Positions 1-7,699 of a stretch of 64,000 bases of DNA are shown here, piece by piece; the stretch's first letter is position 1, and every line of letters begins with the position of its first letter. The notes beneath the pieces are model-generated. The model was not told where the DNA came from and made no database searches. It was given only the letters and a program-made list of their open reading frames with translations. The position numbers and the translations under genes were made by a program. This DNA comes from Prado023 sp963714995 (GTDB lineage: Bacteria; Actinomycetota; Actinomycetes; S36-B12; CAIYMF01): contig CAVQQP010000007.1 in assembly GCA_963714995.1 (NCBI GenBank), forward strand, positions 115,483 to 179,482. The letters run 5' to 3'.

Positions 1-357
1 CGGCTCGAGCACGGCCGTGCCGTAGCGACCGGAGGCGTGCACGAGGAACTGCCCCGGCGTGACGGCTCCGGTGTCGGCGAGCCCACCGACGAGGTCGGCC
101 AGCACGTCGTCGGGAACGGTGAGCAGGACGAGGTCGGCGGCAGCCATGACCGCCGCGGCGCTGCGCAGCGGCGTCCCGGGCAGGAACTCAGCCACCCGGC
201 GCCGGGAGCGCTCGGAGACCGCGTGCGCCCCGACGAGCGGATGACCCGCCCGAGCCAGGGCCGCGGCCATCGGGGCGCCGGCCCGGCCCACGCCGATCAC
301 CCCGACGGCGAGTCGGGGGGCTGGAGCCGCGCCCGCGGACGATCGATCAGCACTCAT
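1..357 (-). CDS. Rossmann-like / DUF2520 domain protein, N-terminal part
   Basis: This is the first 119 codons of a protein cut by the left edge of the window. After about 16 variable residues it has a dinucleotide-binding beta-alpha-beta start (VGVIGVGRAGAPMAAAL, with the Gly-x-Gly-x-x-Gly pattern). The second strand follows, then the hydrophobic strand LVLLTVPDD and the stretch FLVHASGRYG. These match the family of Rossmann-like plus DUF2520 proteins, distant relatives of short NADP-dependent oxidoreductases, often found just upstream of panC in actinobacteria. The substrate is unknown. The ATG at 357 is the only start that keeps the whole Rossmann fold. The C-terminal DUF2520 half lies outside the window, so the assignment rests on the N-terminal domain. 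Confidence 0.75.
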   Translation of the reverse strand, partial: MSADRSSAGAAPAPRLAVGVIGVGRAGAPMAAALARAGHPLVGAHAVSERSRRRVAEFLPGTPLRSAAAVMAAADLVLLTVPDDVLADLVGGLADTGAVTPGQFLVHASGRYGTAVLEP

Positions 358-426
358 CAGATGGCAGCCTGCCACCGGGGGGCGCCCGGTGCCCGCTGGG
401 GCCGGGTCGGCGCCGGGCGCGGCGGA

Positions 427-990
427 CTACCGACCGGCGGAGCGAGCGCGCGGGATGCGTCCGAAGGTCGGCGCCCACACCGAGATCCGACCTCCGGGCA
501 GGCAGACCATGAGTCCGCCATCCATCCCACGGACCTCCCACGCCTCGTGGGCTGCCTCGGCTGCGACGACGAGCTGATCCGCGCCGAGCCCCAGGTTCAG
601 GCCGCCGCCCTCATCGACGCCCAGCTGCGTCACGGGGCGCCCCACCCAACCCGCCAACCTCGCCACCGCCGGACCGCCGTCCAGCGTCAGTCCTGGGCCC
701 GCAGCGCCCGGCTGGCCAGCCACGCGCACGGGGCCGGAGAGGACCACCAGGTGGACCGGATCGGCCGCGATCGACAGCACGATCCGGTCCAGCGAGGTGT
801 CCACGTGCGTCAGGGGGCGGCCGATGAGGCCAGCGAGCCTGCCCGAGGCCGCGGCCGGGTCCAGCAGTCCGCGGGGCTCGCGCGTGCGCAGGGGAGTGGA
901 TGACGCCGGTCCTGGTTCCGGTCGGCGCGGGGGCTGGGTCGTGGACCTTGCCCCCTGGCGTGGGGTCATCACCTGGGTCATGGCCCGCAT
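427..990 (-). CDS. DUF6188-like hypothetical protein with internal duplication
   Basis: A 187-residue soluble protein of unknown function. After a Pro/Arg-rich, probably disordered N-terminus of about 45 residues there are two related segments. Each begins with a block such as LAGLIGRPLTHV or LAGWVGRPVTQL and continues into beta-rich sequence. The second ends with AHEAWEVRG and MVCLPGGRISVW, which resembles the DUF6188 family; this is memory-based and not searched. The start may be the ATG at 990 or the in-frame ATG at 981. The gene is 12 bases downstream of the PH-domain gene on the same strand, so it is probably the last gene of that operon. No catalytic residues are evident. Confidence 0.6.
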   Translation of the reverse strand: MRAMTQVMTPRQGARSTTQPPRRPEPGPASSTPLRTREPRGLLDPAAASGRLAGLIGRPLTHVDTSLDRIVLSIAADPVHLVVLSGPVRVAGQPGAAGPGLTLDGGPAVARLAGWVGRPVTQLGVDEGGGLNLGLGADQLVVAAEAAHEAWEVRGMDGGLMVCLPGGRISVWAPTFGRIPRARSAGR

Positions 991-1002
991 CCTCGCCGAT
1001 CG

Positions 1003-2631
1003 TCACCCCCCAGCGGGGGACCGTTGCGTGTCGCTAGGGCGAACCCTGGCCGAACTCATGAGCGTGGCCGTCAGCAGATGCCGCCTCAGGCGCTCCCGGG
1101 GCTGCCGAGCGTCGGGACACCGTGGTCGGGCGCCGGCTCGGTCGGGGCGGTCGGGGCGGTCGGGGCCGGTCGGGGCGGTCGGGGCGGTCGGGGCCGGCTC
1201 GGTCGGGGCGGTCGGAGCCGGCTCGGTCGGCTTGGTCGGGGCCGTCAGGACGTGCGCGGTCGGCCGGGTCATCCAGCGCTCGCCGGGTCCGCTCGCCCGG
1301 CTGGCACCGGCCCGGACCAGCTGCTCCTCGGCGATCCGGCGGGCCTCCCCGGCCGTGCGGTGCAGCACGACGATGGAGACCGGGCCCGGGGTGGAGTCCA
1401 CCTGGACCGACGCCAGTCCCAGGCGGCGCTGCCAGGGGCCCTGCGTGACCCCCACGGACTGGGTGCGCGCATGCGGGATCACCGCGACCCGGCGGGTGAG
1501 GAAGCCGCGCCGGGCAGCCAGGACGAGGCCGTCGTGGGCGACGCCAAGGTTCCTGAACTGCAGCCACGCGCGGCGTCGAGCCGCGGCCGGTGCTGGCACG
1601 AAGTCCATAGCGCCCGGGTCCACGCCGGGCATCACCCGCGAGATGATCTGGCGAGCCACGTCGTGGGGAGCCACGGGCAGCAGCACGTGCTCCAGCTGCC
1701 CGTTCTCGTCGGCCTGCAGCCCTGCCACGTTCAACGAGACCCGCACCCAACCCTTGCGCCGCCACAGCAACGGCTCGGAGATCTCGATGGCCTGGACCCT
1801 CCCCGGCGGGACGGTCTGGCTCTGCACGTTGACCAGGCCGTGGCGCAGGCGCAGGCCGTCCGGCGAGTCGGCGACCGTGAACCCGAAGAACCGGGTGAAC
1901 TGCCCGAACACCGAGAGCAGCGGCAGGCCACCGGTGACGAGGATCAGAAGCAGCCCTCCCGCGCCCTCGGTGAGGGTCACGGACACGACGATCAGCCCGG
2001 TCAGGAGGAACAGGAGCATCGTCTCGCTGCGCAGCAGGAGGCTGACGACCAGGTCGCCGGTCGGCACCGTCGCGAGGACGGCTTCGGGCGCCTCCCCGAC
2101 GTCCGGGGACATCCCCGCGGCCCGGGCGATGATCTCCGCGCGCAGGGCCAGCGCCTCCGCGTCGGTGAGGTAGGACAGCAGGACGCGCGAGTCCCCGCCA
2201 CCGGCCACCTCGATCCGCACCTGGGAGAGACCCACGACCCGGCCGAGCAGCGGGCGGGTCGTGTCCACGCTCTGCAGGCGCGACAGGGTCACGCGGCGCT
2301 CGTTCCGCTGGAGCACGCCGGAGTCCAGCCGGAAGTCACCGGACTCGTCGAAGAAGTACTCCGTCCGGGTCCAGGCCAGGTAGTTGTAGCCCAGCGCCAC
2401 CAGCATCAGGACCGCGAGGGCGCCCAGGACGAGGACCGCCCCCAAGAGCCCCCCGACCTGCGCGGCGAGTTCCCGCAGGTTGCCGGTGCCGAACACGACG
2501 ATGACGCCGACCAGGACGCCCAGCGAGCGCACGGAGGCCACGAGCGGCGTCAGCGGGTGCGTCCGGCGGCGTGGGCTCGCCAGCGAGGGCGGAGCCGGGC
2601 CCGTCGCCGACTCAGCGGGGGTCTGGGTCAC
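1003..2631 (-). CDS. Multi-domain bacterial PH-domain membrane protein (YdbT-like)
   Basis: A 542-residue membrane protein with repeated bacterial PH domains (PF03703 type). The first follows two membrane segments near residues 20-75. It contains the hallmark VTLSRLQSVDTTRPLLGRVV, in which a basic strand leads into the phospholipid-type fold. Two more copies follow, around FTVADSPDGLRLRHGL and GLVLAARRGFLTRRVAVIPH. The GTG at 2631 is chosen because it overlaps the stop of the upstream small PH gene (GTGA); the frame stays open further upstream but that part reads as the neighbour's shadow. The paired small and large proteins resemble YdbS/YdbT, linked in Bacillus to envelope stress and antimicrobial peptides. 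The last 90 residues are Pro/Thr/Arg low-complexity sequence, encoded by GC-rich repeats, and may not be conserved. Confidence 0.8.
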   Translation of the reverse strand: MTQTPAESATGPAPPSLASPRRRTHPLTPLVASVRSLGVLVGVIVVFGTGNLRELAAQVGGLLGAVLVLGALAVLMLVALGYNYLAWTRTEYFFDESGDFRLDSGVLQRNERRVTLSRLQSVDTTRPLLGRVVGLSQVRIEVAGGGDSRVLLSYLTDAEALALRAEIIARAAGMSPDVGEAPEAVLATVPTGDLVVSLLLRSETMLLFLLTGLIVVSVTLTEGAGGLLLILVTGGLPLLSVFGQFTRFFGFTVADSPDGLRLRHGLVNVQSQTVPPGRVQAIEISEPLLWRRKGWVRVSLNVAGLQADENGQLEHVLLPVAPHDVARQIISRVMPGVDPGAMDFVPAPAAARRRAWLQFRNLGVAHDGLVLAARRGFLTRRVAVIPHARTQSVGVTQGPWQRRLGLASVQVDSTPGPVSIVVLHRTAGEARRIAEEQLVRAGASRASGPGERWMTRPTAHVLTAPTKPTEPAPTAPTEPAPTAPTAPTGPDRPDRPDRAGARPRCPDARQPRERLRRHLLTATLMSSARVRPSDTQRSPAGG

Positions 2632-3134
2632 AGTCCAGCACTCCGCTGCTCGCCTCGGGCTGCGAGCCGGTCGCGCAGGCCCGACGCCTCCGCCGGCGGC
2701 AGGCCGGGGATCGTGGCGTTCGTGGAGGCCGCCGCGGTGTGCAGCTGGACCGTGGCGACGCCGAGTCGACGGTCGAGCGGGCCGGCCGTGATGTCCACGA
2801 GCTGCATCCGGCCGTAGGGCACCACCACGAGCCGGCGGAACATGATCCCGCTGGTGACCAGCAGGTCGTCGGTCCGCTCGGCATATCCGAAGGAGCGGAC
2901 ACGGCGGCCGATCAGCCACCACATCCAGATCACGGCGACCAGCCACACCGCGACCAGGATGAGGGCGGCCGTGCGTGCCTCCGGGACCAGCCCCAGGAGG
3001 ATCACCCCCACCAGGAGGAGCCCCATCACCAGCGCCATCGTGATCCGACGGGCCGTTGCCAGCCTGGGCGACACGGGGTGCCAGGCCTCTCCGGGCGGGG
3101 CGAATGCGTCGTCGACGGACAGGGACTCAGACAT
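2628..3134 (-). CDS. Small bacterial PH-domain membrane protein (YdbS-like)
   Basis: A 168-residue protein with two adjacent membrane segments (about residues 31-70, including MALVMGLLLVGVILLGLVP) followed by one bacterial PH domain. The PH domain shows VTSGIMFRRLVVVPYGRMQL, then VDITAGPLDRRLGVATVQLHTA, as in the YdbS half of YdbS/YdbT pairs. It is translationally coupled to the larger PH protein through a GTGA overlap, which suggests a complex at the membrane. The start is the ATG at 3134; a GTG six bases upstream is possible. It is transcribed divergently from the NuoD-like gene, with only about 36 bases between the starts. Confidence 0.8.
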   Translation of the reverse strand: MSESLSVDDAFAPPGEAWHPVSPRLATARRITMALVMGLLLVGVILLGLVPEARTAALILVAVWLVAVIWMWWLIGRRVRSFGYAERTDDLLVTSGIMFRRLVVVPYGRMQLVDITAGPLDRRLGVATVQLHTAAASTNATIPGLPPAEASGLRDRLAARGEQRSAGL

Positions 3135-3170
3135 GCTCACCAGAGTAGGCCAGCGGCGTAGGGTTGGCGG

Positions 3171-4320
3171 ATGCACGCTCAGGACGGGGCTGGAGTCCAC
3201 CGACTCGTCGCCACCGAGGTGCTCCCCGGCGACGTCGCCCTCGGTCCGGACCACCCGACGCTCGATGGGCTGCCCTCGATCCGGCTGCAGGTCGAGGCCG
3301 GGGTCGTGTCCTCCGCGGAGTGGATCCCGGGGACCGTCCACCGCGGTGCGGAGAAGCTCTTCGAGTCCCGTGACTACCGCCAGATCCTCATGCTCGTCGA
3401 CCGCCACGACTGGCTGTCCGCGTTCTGCTCGGAGGTCGGCGTGGTGGTCGGGGTGGAGCGGGCACTGGGCCTGACGCCCGCGCCGCGGGCCCAGCACATC
3501 CGGATCCTGCTGTGCGAGCTGACCCGGATCGCCCATCACCTGGCCTTCCTCGCGCCGTTGCCCGGTGACCTTCCCGAGTCGTGGCGCGCCCGGGCGTGGG
3601 CCTGGCGCGCCGAGGTCCTGGACCTGATCGAGGCGGCCACCGGCCACCGCGTGCACCCGATGTTCTGCCAGGTGGGAGGCGTCCGCGCCGACGTCGACCC
3701 GGGGTGGTTGGCCCGGGTGGCGGCCGCCGCCGCCGCGTGGTCCACCAGCCGAGCCGACCGGGGTCCTGGCCGGGATCGACAGCCCGGAGCTGGCCGGGGT
3801 GCTCGACTCGGCGTACGCCGGGGTGGCTGTGCTCAGCACCGAGAAGGCCCTGGGGTTCGGGGCATCCGGCCCGGTCGCCCGGGCCAGCGGCGTGGACCTC
3901 GACCTGCGCCGCGACGACCCCTGCCTGCCCTATCCCCCGTTCGAGGTCCCCACGGCCGTGGCCGGTGACGCCCGGGCGCGGGTCCGGATGCTCGTCGACG
4001 AGCTCGCGCCCAGCATCGGGCTGGTCGCGTGGGCGGCCGAGCAGCTGGCGGACTCCACCGGGGAGCCGGTGGCCGTGCGCCTGCCCAAGGTCGTGCGCGT
4101 GCCGGAGGGGTCGACCTACACGTGGACGGAGAACCCCACCGGGATCAACGGCTACCTGCTGGTGTCCCGCAACGACCGCACGCCCTGGCGGCTCAAGCTG
4201 CGCAGCGCGGGGTTCGGCAACGCCGCCGCGCTGGGCGACGCCCTCACCGGGACCGCCGTGGCCGACCTCCCGGCCGCGATCGCCAGCTTCCTCATCGTCT
4301 GCGGCGACGTCGACCGGTGA
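3171..4320 (+). CDS. NuoD-like protein (complex I 49 kDa subunit family), frameshifted
   Basis: The first 190 residues carry the N-terminal landmarks of NADH-quinone oxidoreductase subunit D. These are GPDHPTLDGLP (compare the usual GPQHPSTHGVL), then VHRGAEKLFESRDY and the helix PRAQHIRILLCELTRIAHHL. The distal half ends with ENPTGINGYLLVSRND and a C-terminus in Asp/Arg as in NuoD. It is shorter than canonical NuoD and no other nuo gene is nearby, so it is an orphan paralogue as seen in several actinobacteria. Its role in electron transfer is uncertain. A one-base frame change lies near 3745-3765, in a run of GCC/CCG codons; both halves look normal, so it is probably a sequence error. Confidence 0.7.
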
Positions 4321-4348
4321 CTGGTCCTGGCCGTCCTGGCCCGGCGTC

Positions 4349-4657
4349 TCAGCGCTCGGGGTGCTCGCGCAGGTAGGTCGCGAACACAGCGACGAACAGC
4401 GGTTCCAGGTCGCCGACGCCGGTCCGGCTGAATGCCTGCCTGGCCGCCTCGATCGTCTCGATGAACGAGCCCGCGGTCTCCCCGAGCGACCCACCCTCGT
4501 CGGCCGTGGCGGTCAGCGCCGGGGTGTGGGCCATCAGGTCGATGAAGAACTGCAGGTCGTGGTACTGGCGGGCACGGTCGAATGCGGCGTCGCGCAGGTC
4601 CTCGTAGGGCCAGTCCTCGTAGGGCAGATCGGGATGCGCCGTGGCGTGGTCGCTCAT
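4349..4657 (-). CDS. Conserved-looking hypothetical protein
   Basis: A 102-residue acidic, soluble, probably all-helical protein. Sequence features are YEDWPYEDLRDAAFDRARQ, then HDLQFFIDLMAHTP and a C-terminal FVAVFATYLREHPER. I do not recognise a family with a known function. The ATG at 4657 is preferred over an ATG 21 bases upstream because the protein then begins MSDHATAHPD, a normal N-terminus. The gene converges on the NuoD-like gene. Codon use is typical of the window, so I believe it is expressed. Confidence 0.6.
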   Translation of the reverse strand: MSDHATAHPDLPYEDWPYEDLRDAAFDRARQYHDLQFFIDLMAHTPALTATADEGGSLGETAGSFIETIEAARQAFSRTGVGDLEPLFVAVFATYLREHPER

Positions 4658-4726
4658 GGTGGACACGGTAGTCCACATGATCGACGCACAGCCCCCGGAG
4701 TCACGCTCCCAGCGACCGCACCACGA

Positions 4727-5233
4727 TCAGGAGGCGGCACCTGCCGGTCCGGGATCCTGAGCGGGGCCGGCCACCCGCATGCCGGCCTCGTCGGTGTCGT
4801 CGGGCAATCGGCAGTTGTGCTCGAGCCAGAGGGACAGGGCAGCCAGCAGGAGGCCGCCGAGGGACGCCAGGGCGGAGGCCAGGAGCCGCTCCCGCCCGGC
4901 TGCCACGGCCGTCTCCTGCAGCAGCCGGAGGGCGACCCCGCCGTACACCCCGAAGACCACGGCCCCGGTGCGCGACCCCGCCAGGGCGAGGGCGGTCGTC
5001 CGCGCGGCCATCAGGGGGGCCATCCGGGGGGTACCGGGCTTGGGATTCAGCCGGCGCCGCGCGACCACGGTCCACGCCCCGACGAAGCCGGCCACCACCC
5101 AGATCACCACGACCGCCATCCAGGGGACCGCAGGCAGCCGGCCGTTGTCGTCCACCCATGCGGCGAACCCCCAGCCGAGCAGGGCTGCGATCCCGGCGAC
5201 GGCGAACAGCCAGGGGATCGACGTGGGCTTCAT
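4727..5233 (-). CDS. DUF3180 family membrane protein
   Basis: A 168-residue integral membrane protein with four predicted segments: near residues 5-27, 36-58, 90-108 and 118-140. Between segments two and three there is a basic loop (RRRLNPKPGTPRM) and then MAARTTALALAGSRTGAVVFG, typical of DUF3180. The family has no established activity, but in actinobacteria it regularly follows folK at the end of the folate gene cluster, as here. Its ATG overlaps the folK stop (ATGA), so it is translationally coupled to folK. The last 20 residues are Ala/Gly/Pro-rich. Confidence 0.85.
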   Translation of the reverse strand: MKPTSIPWLFAVAGIAALLGWGFAAWVDDNGRLPAVPWMAVVVIWVVAGFVGAWTVVARRRLNPKPGTPRMAPLMAARTTALALAGSRTGAVVFGVYGGVALRLLQETAVAAGRERLLASALASLGGLLLAALSLWLEHNCRLPDDTDEAGMRVAGPAQDPGPAGAAS

Positions 5234-5739
5234 GTCCACCAAGGGCCTCCCTCGAGCAGATCGACCTGCTGGTCGGTGACGAGGGCCGCCCAGTCGGCGA
5301 CCGTGCGCGCAGGTCCGTTCGCCGGGGTGAGCACGAACTCGGGGTCCACCTCGGCCCACGGGTCCAGGACGAAGCGGCGCTGGTGGGCTCGGGGGTGCGG
5401 CAGGGTGAGCACCGGGTCGTCGCTGCGCTGGTCATCGACCGCAAGGACGTCGATGTCCAGGGTGCGTGGGCCCCAACGGACGTCGCGGACCCTCCCCGCG
5501 GCGTCCTCCAGCGCGTGGGCCAGCCCCAGCAGGCCTGCGGGGTCCAGGGACGTGTCCACGACGACCACGGCGTTGACGTAGTCCGGCTGCTCCGGGCCCC
5601 CCACGGCCGAGGTGCGCCACAGGCTGGAGACCGCATCCACGCGTACCTGCGGATGGGCCGCCAAGCCCCTCACCGCAGTGCGCAGGGACTCCCGGGGGTC
5701 TGCGAGGTTGGCTCCGAGGCCGAGGGCAGCCCGGGTCAT
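5230..5739 (-). CDS. folK: 2-amino-4-hydroxy-6-hydroxymethyldihydropteridine pyrophosphokinase
   Basis: FolK transfers pyrophosphate from ATP to 6-hydroxymethyl-7,8-dihydropterin in folate synthesis. The 169 residues show the family landmarks in order: LGLGANLADPRESLRTA at the N-terminus, SSLWRTSAVGGPEQPDYVNAV, the ATP/Mg site RWGPRTLDIDVLAVDD (two Asp in DIDV), then LTLPHPRAHQRRFVLDPWAE. Length is normal. The start overlaps the end of the FolP-FolB frame and the stop overlaps DUF3180, so these genes form one operon with folE. No abnormal residues are seen. Confidence 0.95.
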   Translation of the reverse strand: MTRAALGLGANLADPRESLRTAVRGLAAHPQVRVDAVSSLWRTSAVGGPEQPDYVNAVVVVDTSLDPAGLLGLAHALEDAAGRVRDVRWGPRTLDIDVLAVDDQRSDDPVLTLPHPRAHQRRFVLDPWAEVDPEFVLTPANGPARTVADWAALVTDQQVDLLEGGPWWT

Positions 5740-6119
5740 CGCGCCCTCGTGATGCTCACCGACACGTCATCGAAGGGCACCGGGATCGGGGCCTGCGGCT
5801 TGTGCACGGTGACCTTCACGGCCCGGACGAAGTCGAACGCGAGGCAGCGCTCCGCGATGTTCACGGCCAGGGTCTCGATCAGGTTCACCCGTGGGCCCTC
5901 GATCACCTCGACCACGGCCACGGCGATACCGCCGTAGTCGACCGTGTGCCGCAGGTCGTCGGACCGGGCCGCCTTGGAGATCGACAGCACCCCGAGCACG
6001 ACATCGACGCGGAACTCCTGGCCGTCCCGACGCTCCTCGTCGAACACGCCGTGGAACCCCCGGCCCCGTACACCCTTCACGGTGATCCGGTCGAGGTCGC
6101 GGCTGAACGCATCGGTCAT
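5736..6119 (-). CDS. folB: Dihydroneopterin aldolase, possible separate product from internal start
   Basis: From the internal ATG at 6119 the frame encodes 127 residues, the exact usual length of FolB, which converts 7,8-dihydroneopterin to 6-hydroxymethyl-dihydropterin. Visible features are KGVRGRGFHGVFDEERR with the conserved Phe-x-Gly-x-x-x-x-Glu pattern, VDYGGIAVAVVEVIEGP, VNLIETLAVNIAERCL and the C-terminal VTVHKPQAPIPVPFDDVSV. An AGGGGA ribosome site lies 5 bases upstream (6125-6130). The frame is also open from folP, so this product may be made alone, only as the C-terminal domain of the fusion, or both. Confidence 0.6.
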   Translation of the reverse strand: MTDAFSRDLDRITVKGVRGRGFHGVFDEERRDGQEFRVDVVLGVLSISKAARSDDLRHTVDYGGIAVAVVEVIEGPRVNLIETLAVNIAERCLAFDFVRAVKVTVHKPQAPIPVPFDDVSVSITRAR

Positions 6120-7082
6120 GTCTGTCCCCTGGTCGGTGCGGAGCGGACTCCCGCGACGGTCGGGCGCGGGTGCGGGTGCGGGTGCGGGTGCGGCGGGGTC
6201 GGGCCCGTCGGCAGCGGCCGCCGAGTGCGGGGCGGCGGTCGCATCGCGCCACGCCCCGGCGACGGCGATCGCGTCGCGGGAGCCGCGGACGTCATGGACC
6301 CGCACGGCCCAGGCCCCGGCCGCGGCGGCGAGTGCGGTGACGGCGTCGGTGGCCGCGTCCCGCCGCTCGACAGGGCGGGGCACCCCGGATTCGCCGAGGA
6401 GCTCGCCGAGGAAGCGCTTGCGGCTGGCCCCGATCAGCACCGGATGGCCGAGGGCCGTCAGCGCGGGCAGAGCGGCGAGCAGGGCCCAGTTGTGGGCCGC
6501 GTCCTTCGCGAACCCGAGGCCCGGGTCGAGGACCACCCGTGCTGGGTCCACCCCGGCCGCGTCCAGCTCATCCAGGCGATCGCGCAGCTCGGCGCAGACG
6601 TCCGCGACGACGTCGTCGTAGGTGGCCAGGCGCTCCATGTCGGTCGAGTGACCGCGCCAGTGCATGGCGATGTAGGGGACCTGGACTCCGGCGACCCACG
6701 CGTGCATCCCGGGATCGGCGAGTCCGCCCGACACGTCGTTGACCAGCCCCGCACCGGCAGCGACGGCAGCGGCGGCGACCTCGCTGCGCATCGTGTCGAT
6801 GCTGACCACCACCTCGTGGGCCACGAGTCGCTCGATCACGGGGATCACCCGACGAAGCTCCTCGTCGGCGGGGATCCGCTGCGCACCGGGCCTGGTGGAC
6901 TCGCCGCCGACGTCGATGATGTCGGCCCCCGCCGCGACCTGCTCCAGCGCGTGGGCGACGGCGACGTCGACGTCGACGTACCGACCGCCATCGGAGAAGG
7001 AGTCGGGTGTCACGTTGAGCACGGACATCACCAGCGTGCGCTGCACACCGGCCAACGAGTCGGGCAGTCCGCGCGGGTGCAT
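5736..7082 (-). CDS. folP: Dihydropteroate synthase fused in frame to dihydroneopterin aldolase (FolP-FolB)
   Basis: One uninterrupted frame of 448 residues. Residues 1 to about 280 are dihydropteroate synthase: RTLVMSVLNVTPDSFSDGG, the pterin site DIIDVGGESTRPGAQ, IDTMRSEVA, DPGLGFAKD, LIGASRKRFLGEL and the final RVHDVRGSRDAIAV. A linker of about 40 residues rich in Ala, Pro and Asp follows, then a complete dihydroneopterin aldolase from ITVKGVRGRGFHGVFDEER to its end. In most actinobacteria folP and folB are separate genes. Here no stop separates them, but a second start with a good ribosome site lies at 6119, so both a fusion and a separate FolB are possible. The ATG at 7082 begins 2 bases after the folE stop. 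Confidence 0.8.
   Translation of the reverse strand: MHPRGLPDSLAGVQRTLVMSVLNVTPDSFSDGGRYVDVDVAVAHALEQVAAGADIIDVGGESTRPGAQRIPADEELRRVIPVIERLVAHEVVVSIDTMRSEVAAAAVAAGAGLVNDVSGGLADPGMHAWVAGVQVPYIAMHWRGHSTDMERLATYDDVVADVCAELRDRLDELDAAGVDPARVVLDPGLGFAKDAAHNWALLAALPALTALGHPVLIGASRKRFLGELLGESGVPRPVERRDAATDAVTALAAAAGAWAVRVHDVRGSRDAIAVAGAWRDATAAPHSAAAADGPDPAAPAPAPAPAPDRRGSPLRTDQGTDMTDAFSRDLDRITVKGVRGRGFHGVFDEERRDGQEFRVDVVLGVLSISKAARSDDLRHTVDYGGIAVAVVEVIEGPRVNLIETLAVNIAERCLAFDFVRAVKVTVHKPQAPIPVPFDDVSVSITRAR
6125..6130 (-). promoter_or_regulatory. Ribosome binding site for internal folB start
   Basis: On the minus strand the hexamer AGGGGA sits 5 bases before the ATG at 6119, inside the linker-coding part of the folP-folB frame. 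This is what makes independent translation of folB plausible even though no stop codon separates it from folP. Confidence 0.45.
6171..6196. repeat. GCGGGT hexanucleotide repeat in the FolP-FolB linker
   Basis: About four tandem copies of the hexamer GCGGGT (plus strand) encode the alternating Ala-Pro run of the linker. Because the unit is six bases, copy-number change would lengthen or shorten the linker by two residues without breaking the frame. Confidence 0.7.
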
Positions 7083-7084
7083 CC

Positions 7085-7699
7085 CTAGGCCTTCAGGATC
7101 AGCGACATGACCTCGGATCGGGTCGCCGGCTCCCGCAGGCCCCCGCGCACCGCACTGGTGACGGTCCGCGCCCCCGGCTTGCGCACCCCGCGCATGGACA
7201 TGCACAGGTGCTCGCACTCGATGACCACCACGACCCCGCGGGGCTGCAGGACCCGCACCATGGCATCCGCGACCTGGGTGGTCAGCCGCTCCTGCACCTG
7301 CGGGCGCTTGGCGAACACGTCCACCAGCCGCGCGATCTTGCTCAGGCCGGTGATCCGCCCGTCGCGGCTGGGGATGTACCCCACATGCGCCACCCCGTGG
7401 AAGGGCACGAGGTGATGCTCGCAGGTGGAGTAGACCTCGATGTCCTTGACCAGGACCAGCTCGTCATGGCCGAGGTCGAAGGTCGTCGACAGGACGTCGT
7501 CGGGCTCCTCGCGCAGTCCGCGGAACATCTCCGCGTAGCTGCGGGCAACGCGATCCGGGGTGTCGCGCAGGCCGTCCCGGTCCGGGTCCTCCCCGATCGC
7601 GATGAGCAGCTCACGAACGGCTGCTGCAGCACGCGCCAGGTCGATCGGCTCGGAGATCGTGCGCGGCTCGAACCCGTGCACCGGGTCGACGCCGTTCAC
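7085..7699 (-). CDS. folE: GTP cyclohydrolase I
   Basis: FolE opens the folate pathway by turning GTP into 7,8-dihydroneopterin triphosphate. The 204 residues contain GLRDTPDRVARSYAEMF, the zinc and active-site region VYSTCEHHLVPFHGVAHVGY (Cys and two His), IPSRDGRITGLSKIARLVD, the stretch RPQVQERLTTQVADAM and the second zinc Cys in ECEHLCMSMRGVRKPG. The start is GTG at 7699, overlapping the ftsH stop (GTGA), which couples the two genes. The ftsH-folE-folP-folB-folK order is standard in actinobacteria. Confidence 0.96.
   Translation of the reverse strand: MNGVDPVHGFEPRTISEPIDLARAAAAVRELLIAIGEDPDRDGLRDTPDRVARSYAEMFRGLREEPDDVLSTTFDLGHDELVLVKDIEVYSTCEHHLVPFHGVAHVGYIPSRDGRITGLSKIARLVDVFAKRPQVQERLTTQVADAMVRVLQPRGVVVVIECEHLCMSMRGVRKPGARTVTSAVRGGLREPATRSEVMSLILKA

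Noticed and set aside
1128..1235. Repetitive GGTCGGGGC units looked like a tandem array or CRISPR-like block.
   Set aside because: Units are short, uneven and without spacers; they code for the Pro/Thr-rich tail of the PH-domain protein.
797..2817. Long open frames on the plus strand opposite the PH-domain gene.
   Set aside because: They are Arg/Gly/Pro-rich antisense shadows, common at 70% G+C, without protein-like features.
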